Source: Candolleomyces eurysporus (taxonomy: Eukaryota > Basidiomycota > Agaricomycetes > Agaricales > Psathyrellaceae). From it: a DNA stretch of 64,000 bases. Below the pieces are notes generated by a model. That model did not search any database and was not told the DNA's origin. It was given only the letters and a program-made list of their open reading frames with translations. Location: contig JANBPK010000930.1 of assembly GCA_027579435.1 (NCBI GenBank), forward strand, positions 1 through 64,000, in the 5' to 3' direction. A program made the position numbers and the translations under genes. Shown here one piece after another: positions 59,884 through 64,000 of the stretch. Position 1 is the first letter of the stretch. Every line of letters starts with the position of its first letter.

Positions 59884-60214
59884 TCAAGAGCACGGATGCC
59901 CCCATTCAATTGCACAATACGTGTAGTAGAAGAGATCTGCAGTGTTACGAATCTCCGCTACCATACGATATTCCCTGATAGGGCTCAAGAGAGGCGCACC
60001 ACCAACAAACTGGAGCTATACGAGAGATTAATTAATGGTTTCTAGTATAGGAAAATGCACGTACGATGTGTCTTCCGAGGAAGCTTTCCATTTCACCGAA
60101 CGCCCCACTAAGACTCCCTGTGCTAGAATAGAACTCCTTGAGAAGAGGGACACCACCAGTCGCTACAGAAATACAAAAAAAAACCATCAGCTTAAATGCG
60201 ACGACGAGCATATA
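59884..60214 (-). pseudogene. Truncated family-B gene (last two exons only)
   Basis: Exons 4 and 5 of B2 are preserved (TGGVPLLKEFYSSTGSLSG, GEMESFLGRHI; stop TGA at 59884-59886), with the intron between them. Exons 1-3, the signal peptide and the promoter are missing because the duplication begins inside intron 3. The remaining piece has no plausible start. Confidence 0.85.
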
Positions 60215-60607
60215 GTGCAAGAGTTCTCTGGCTTTGACACCGTCTTCCAATCCATTAGACGATAGATAGTCTGTCAGAGCCGAGGCCTCCTGGACGAGTT
60301 CATCGGTAGAGATCGTAGAATATCGTTGAAGAATTTAGATGGATGGATGCACCAGCTCTACGTATCGACTGGGAGGCAACTGCTCCGGTGTCGGAATAGG
60401 AACACATTGAAGTTGACTGGAACGAGTCGGAGGCGAGGCCGTGACGGATCAAAGTGCGACCGGCCCGGAAGTGCCTTGAGGCTTTAAAGGGGCAACTGCC
60501 TAAATAGGCTCCTGCACGTGGAGGGTGATCGGGGCGTCGTCTCCCTGAAGAGCCTAGCATTGAGTTTGGAAGCGATCATCTTTCTCTTTCCAACCACCAC
60601 CACCACC
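60215..60607. other. Upstream region of the histone deacetylase gene
   Basis: Unique sequence next to the right-arm edge. A CCACCACCACCACC leader directly precedes the ATG at 60608. No gene inside. Confidence 0.5.
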
Positions 60608-62758
60608 ATGTCAAAACGAAAGGTCGCCTATTATCACGATGGTGAGCAGCTTCATGGACCCTGACAGTGAGCTCAGGCATTGACGGATAGGCAGCCGACG
60701 TTGGGGCCTACACATATGGCCTGGGTCATCCCATGAAACCGCACAGAATACATGTCACTCATGAGCTGATCACCGCCTACGACATGCTGGACAAGATGCA
60801 GGTGCTGGTGAGTGGGCTGCGTTGCTATGGTGGCGGTTGACCTGTAGGCTGACCCCGTCTTGTACCTTCAGAGACCGAAACGTGCCAGTGCCGAAACAAT
60901 GACAAGATTCCATACCGACGAATACGTTCATTTCTTGCACCGAGTAACTCCTGAAACGGCGGAAGAGCTGACCTACGGTGGTACACGCTGTAAGCTGCTC
61001 GTTTTCTCTAAATCCTCGCATGGCGCGCAGCTTACCCAGTCTTGTGTCTGCGATGAACGGAATCTACAGTTTTGGTTGGCGAGGACAATCCTGCCTTTGA
61101 AGGTTTGGCCGAGTTTTGCTCCATATCTGCGGGTGGTTCTATCGGTATGCAATCCATTCTTTGGCCTGTGGCTGCTTTCTAGAGGTGGCTAACACTTTTA
61201 TACAGGCGCGGCCCAGAGGATCGCTTCTGGCGCGTCAGACATTGCAATCAACTGGGCCGGCGGGCTGCACCACGCGAAGAAACGGGAAGCCTCTGGCTTT
61301 TGCTACGTAAACGATATAGTACTCGGAATACTCGAACTCCTGCGAACATATCCCAGGGTGCTCTACATCGACATCGACTGTCACCACGGAGATGGAGTCG
61401 AAGAAGCATTTTACACCACCGACCGCGTCATGACATGCAGCTTCCACAAGTTTGGAGAATATTTCCCTGGGACAGGAACCCAAGAAGATCGGGGACGTGG
61501 AAAGGGGAAGGGGTATGCGGTAAACGTTCCCTTGAAGGATGGTATTACGGACGAGAGCTTCCAGAGCGTATTCGAGCCGGTACGCAGACGTCGTCACTCC
61601 TCCGCTTGTCCCTGTCTCACCTTTTCCGCGTAGGTTATAAGCAAGATCCTCGAAGTCTTCAGACCCTCTGCCGTGGTTCTGCAATGCGGCGCTGATTCTC
61701 TGTCCGGCGACAAACTCGGCTGTTTCAATTTAACGATGTATGGCCATTCGCATTGCGTTCAGTTCCTCCGGCAGCACAACGTACCGTTGATTCTGCTCGG
61801 AGGTGGAGGGTACACCGTGAAGAATGTCGCTCGGACGTGGGCGTTTGAGACGGCGTGCGCGTTGGGAATCGAGAACGAAATTGATATCAATCTTCCATGG
61901 AATCCCTATTTCGAGTGGTTTGGACCACGTTACCGGTTAGAGGTGGCTGCGAATAACATGGACGATTTGAACGTCAAGGATGGTAGCTTGGAGAAAGTTC
62001 GGTGAGTGGGGTCAAACCTTTGGCCGTTTCTTTAGATTAGCTCACAGAGGCTGGCCTTACTTTGTAGGATCAATGCTCTTGAACAACTCCGGGAGCTGGG
62101 TCCACCGCCGTCTGCCCAAATGCAAGATGTACCCAGAGAGAGTCTTGGAAAGCATCTAGGCTTCGGCTATGGAAAAGATGACGGGAAACCGAGAGACGAA
62201 CTTGATGCCCGATTAGCTCGTAAGTCTTGGGTTGATTTCCACATGTTGTGGCTGAAAGCTTAATTGGTCATCTATCTTTTCGCAGAGCACGCTCGTTATA
62301 TCTTCTCCTTGCAAGAGTCGGCCGAAGCTCCATCATCCGATTCTGAAGAAGAGTCATCCGAGTCAGAGGACGATTCGTCCTTGCTCCACTGGCAACAGCA
62401 ACGTGCGGACAGCCGAAGGCGGGTGAATAGGTCGTCGACGAAGAAGCGAATGAGTATGGTTACGAACCAATACTTCGAGGTGTCGTCCGAGGACAATGGT
62501 TTCTACTCTCACTGCAGTGGATTGCATGGCCTTGGTCTCGGGGCACCACCTCAGAGGAACGACAAGCGTCGATTCTTCCAAGGAGGTTGGGAAGAAGAAA
62601 TCGAGCGTGTGATAGCGACCAGGACCAAGGAGCAGCGCGGGGGCCTATATTACCAACGAGGGATTATGGGAGACGTCGACAAATCAATCCAGGGCAGAGG
62701 AGATCTGAATGTCGACGGCGATTGGGACGGGGGAGTTGCGATGTCTGTAGAGCGGTGA
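60608..62758 (+). CDS. RPD3: Class I histone deacetylase (Rpd3/HDAC1-3 type)
   Basis: Zinc-dependent deacetylase of histone tails, nuclear, part of Sin3-type corepressor complexes in known fungi. Start [11 protein letters not shown], then the family N-terminal signature [54 protein letters not shown], the catalytic region [20 protein letters not shown], the metal ligands in [20 protein letters not shown] and [16 protein letters not shown], and [16 protein letters not shown]. The C-terminal about 165 residues are variable and low-complexity with an acidic Ser/Glu stretch ([16 protein letters not shown]) and end MSVER at 62758. The wording [11 protein letters not shown] and [13 protein letters not shown] fits Rpd3 better than Hos2. 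About seven short introns; all catalytic residues present. Confidence 0.93.
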
Positions 62759-63333
62759 TTCTAGCCTGCTCATCGGCATGAGTTTGTGATTGTGGCTTGG
62801 TGTACATGTTGTAAGATAAGGTCTTTTTGGTGAGCTTGTGTTATACCATAGTCACTTGATGTACTTATCTTTGACATTAGAATGCTTTTGTACCATATAG
62901 TAAAGCTTGTTCGGCGATTTGTGGAACGGGGATCAAGTCTTCATTTCATTTCGAAATTCACGCCTTTGATAAGATATGTGGTGCCTCGCTTTCGGCAAAA
63001 CCCTTCACGATCAAGGGAGCTATAGTATCAGGCACGGCGCCGATAACTGGAGCCAGGTATCGGTTTCTGCTTCTCCATGCTGTTGATTGTTAAACGTTAT
63101 CTCTATCGTGGAGTTAAGGGCTGGAATGCTTCTCACCGTGTTATCAAACGGTTTCCCTCGATAAAGAAGCACGGAGGCCTTTCGGCCTGCCGAGATGCGG
63201 ACTGTTTACGTATTTAACTGACTGTCGGGAATGAATGCCTNCCCCCCGAGTTATCTCGTCTCGCCTCTCCCCTCGTTCTCTCCCCTCGTCGGACATCATC
63301 TCTCCTTGAGCGTTGAAGGTCCATTAGACAGAC
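62759..63333. other. Intergenic, nothing recognised
   Basis: Upstream region of the permease gene. A C run with an N at 63241. A TCTC/CCCCTC-rich leader precedes the ATG at 63334. Confidence 0.5.
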
Positions 63334-64000
63334 ATGTCGGCGGTCGACTCGCAACCTCAAGCTGTTCCTTCTCCTGAGGTACCCAAGCCTTCGAGGTTCG
63401 ATGGGGTGAAGACCAAGTTTGCACATATCAAAGAGAAGGTGACGACCAGGGAGGGTTGGGTCGGTGACTACGACTATGCATGGCACGTTCTACACCCCCT
63501 TTCTTTCCACCTTGCCGCTGATTCGAGTCATTCAGGCTATGCACGCCCACACTCCCGTTCATGAAGAAGGAGCGAAGGCTCCCACCGTTCTACGCGCTCA
63601 ACGACGACCTTCCTCTACTCGTGGCGATTACGAGTGGGTTACAGCATGCGTTGGCGATGCTTGCGGGGCTTATCACGCCACCTATAATCTTTGCGTCTGC
63701 GCTTAACCTCGATGCTCCTACATCGGCTTATATGATCTCGGCTTCCTTGATTGGATGTGGTGAGTCCTGCTCTACCTGCTGAGTGGTCACACGACAACTC
63801 AATATGACCTGTTTTGAATAGGTATTATGAGTTTGGTTCAGATATCGCGATTCCATCTATTCAAGAACTATTATATCGGAACTGGTCTTATTACGGTTGT
63901 TGGAACGAGTTTTGCGACTCTTAGTACGGCGAACGCGGTACGTATTCCAACTCCACCAGCCTTCTCTTTTCATTTCCCGTATTAATCACTACGCGCCTCT
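63334..64000 (+). CDS. Uric acid/xanthine permease (NCS2 family), 5' part only
   Basis: Purine:proton symporter of the plasma membrane, like Aspergillus UapA/UapC. Start MSAVDSQPQAVPSPEVPKP, then REGWVGDYDYAW, CTPTLPFMKKERRLPPFYAL, NDDLPLLVAITSGLQHALAM, LAGLITPPIIFASALNLD and the second exon region GIMSLVQISRFHLFKNYYIG, TGLITVVGTSFATLSTANA, all typical of family TMS1-TMS3. The gene runs off the right edge of the window after a donor at about 63939. The first intron (about 63482-63536) appears to use a GC donor: only exon end ...GCATG plus G-CTA-TGC keeps the family frame AWLCTPTLPF. Confidence 0.9.

Larger units (their letters stand above)
57085..60214 (-). repeat. Inverted duplication, right arm
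   Basis: Reverse complement of 51907-55025. The outer edge at about 60214 coincides with the sequence CACTATATGCTCGTC of B2 intron 3; beyond it the sequence is unrelated and leads to the histone deacetylase promoter. Confidence 0.9.

Overview
The window is nuclear DNA from a filamentous basidiomycete, most likely an Agaricomycete. Genes are split by many short introns (about 50-80 bp, GT-AG). Several families match that group: a DUF6533 membrane protein, a C2-like/TPR/CHAT protein, secreted proteinase K-type subtilases, many small secreted proteins, and clear eukaryotic housekeeping genes (CCT3, an Rpd3-type histone deacetylase). There are no operons or bacterial signals. Single N bases often sit next to homopolymer runs, and where they fall in exons, dropping them restores the frame. 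This points to a pyrosequencing-type assembly.

Layout. 0.4-5 kb: subtilase 1, a decayed stretch, and an unrecognised minus-strand gene. 5.6-6.9 kb: a secreted lysine-rich protein whose C-terminus looks like an RNase N1/T1 domain. 8.6-10.5 kb: DUF6533 membrane protein. 10.8-24 kb: gene-poor and repeat-rich, holding a 1.3-kb repeat (one copy whole, one split by about 1.8 kb), the C2-like/TPR/CHAT gene and a small secreted cysteine protein. 25.2-32.5 kb: a cytochrome P450, cystathionine gamma-lyase and an acetate-transporter-family gene. 33.1-37.7 kb: tandem subtilases 2 and 3. 38.7-40.0 kb: a 7TM-like protein.

40.5-60.2 kb is the most unusual part. A divergent pair of secreted-protein genes (family A on minus, family B on plus) occurs twice, at 40.5-43.2 and 49.7-52.2 kb, flanking CCT3 and phosphoglycerate mutase. 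Exon lengths are almost identical between copies. The second B gene then runs into a large inverted duplication (about 3.1-kb arms at 51.9-55.0 and 57.1-60.2 kb, with a 2.1-kb spacer). Each arm carries a nearly identical secreted cysteine-rich protein and a fragment of a short-chain dehydrogenase gene. One breakpoint lies inside intron 3 of B2, so the distal arm has only the last two B exons. 60.6-64 kb: an Rpd3-like histone deacetylase and the start of a uric acid/xanthine permease that runs off the window.

Overall the window mixes conserved housekeeping genes with fast-evolving secreted and signalling genes that have been duplicated, inverted and partly decayed. No transposase or reverse transcriptase was recognised, and no gasdermin-like or other evident partner of the CHAT protein was found.
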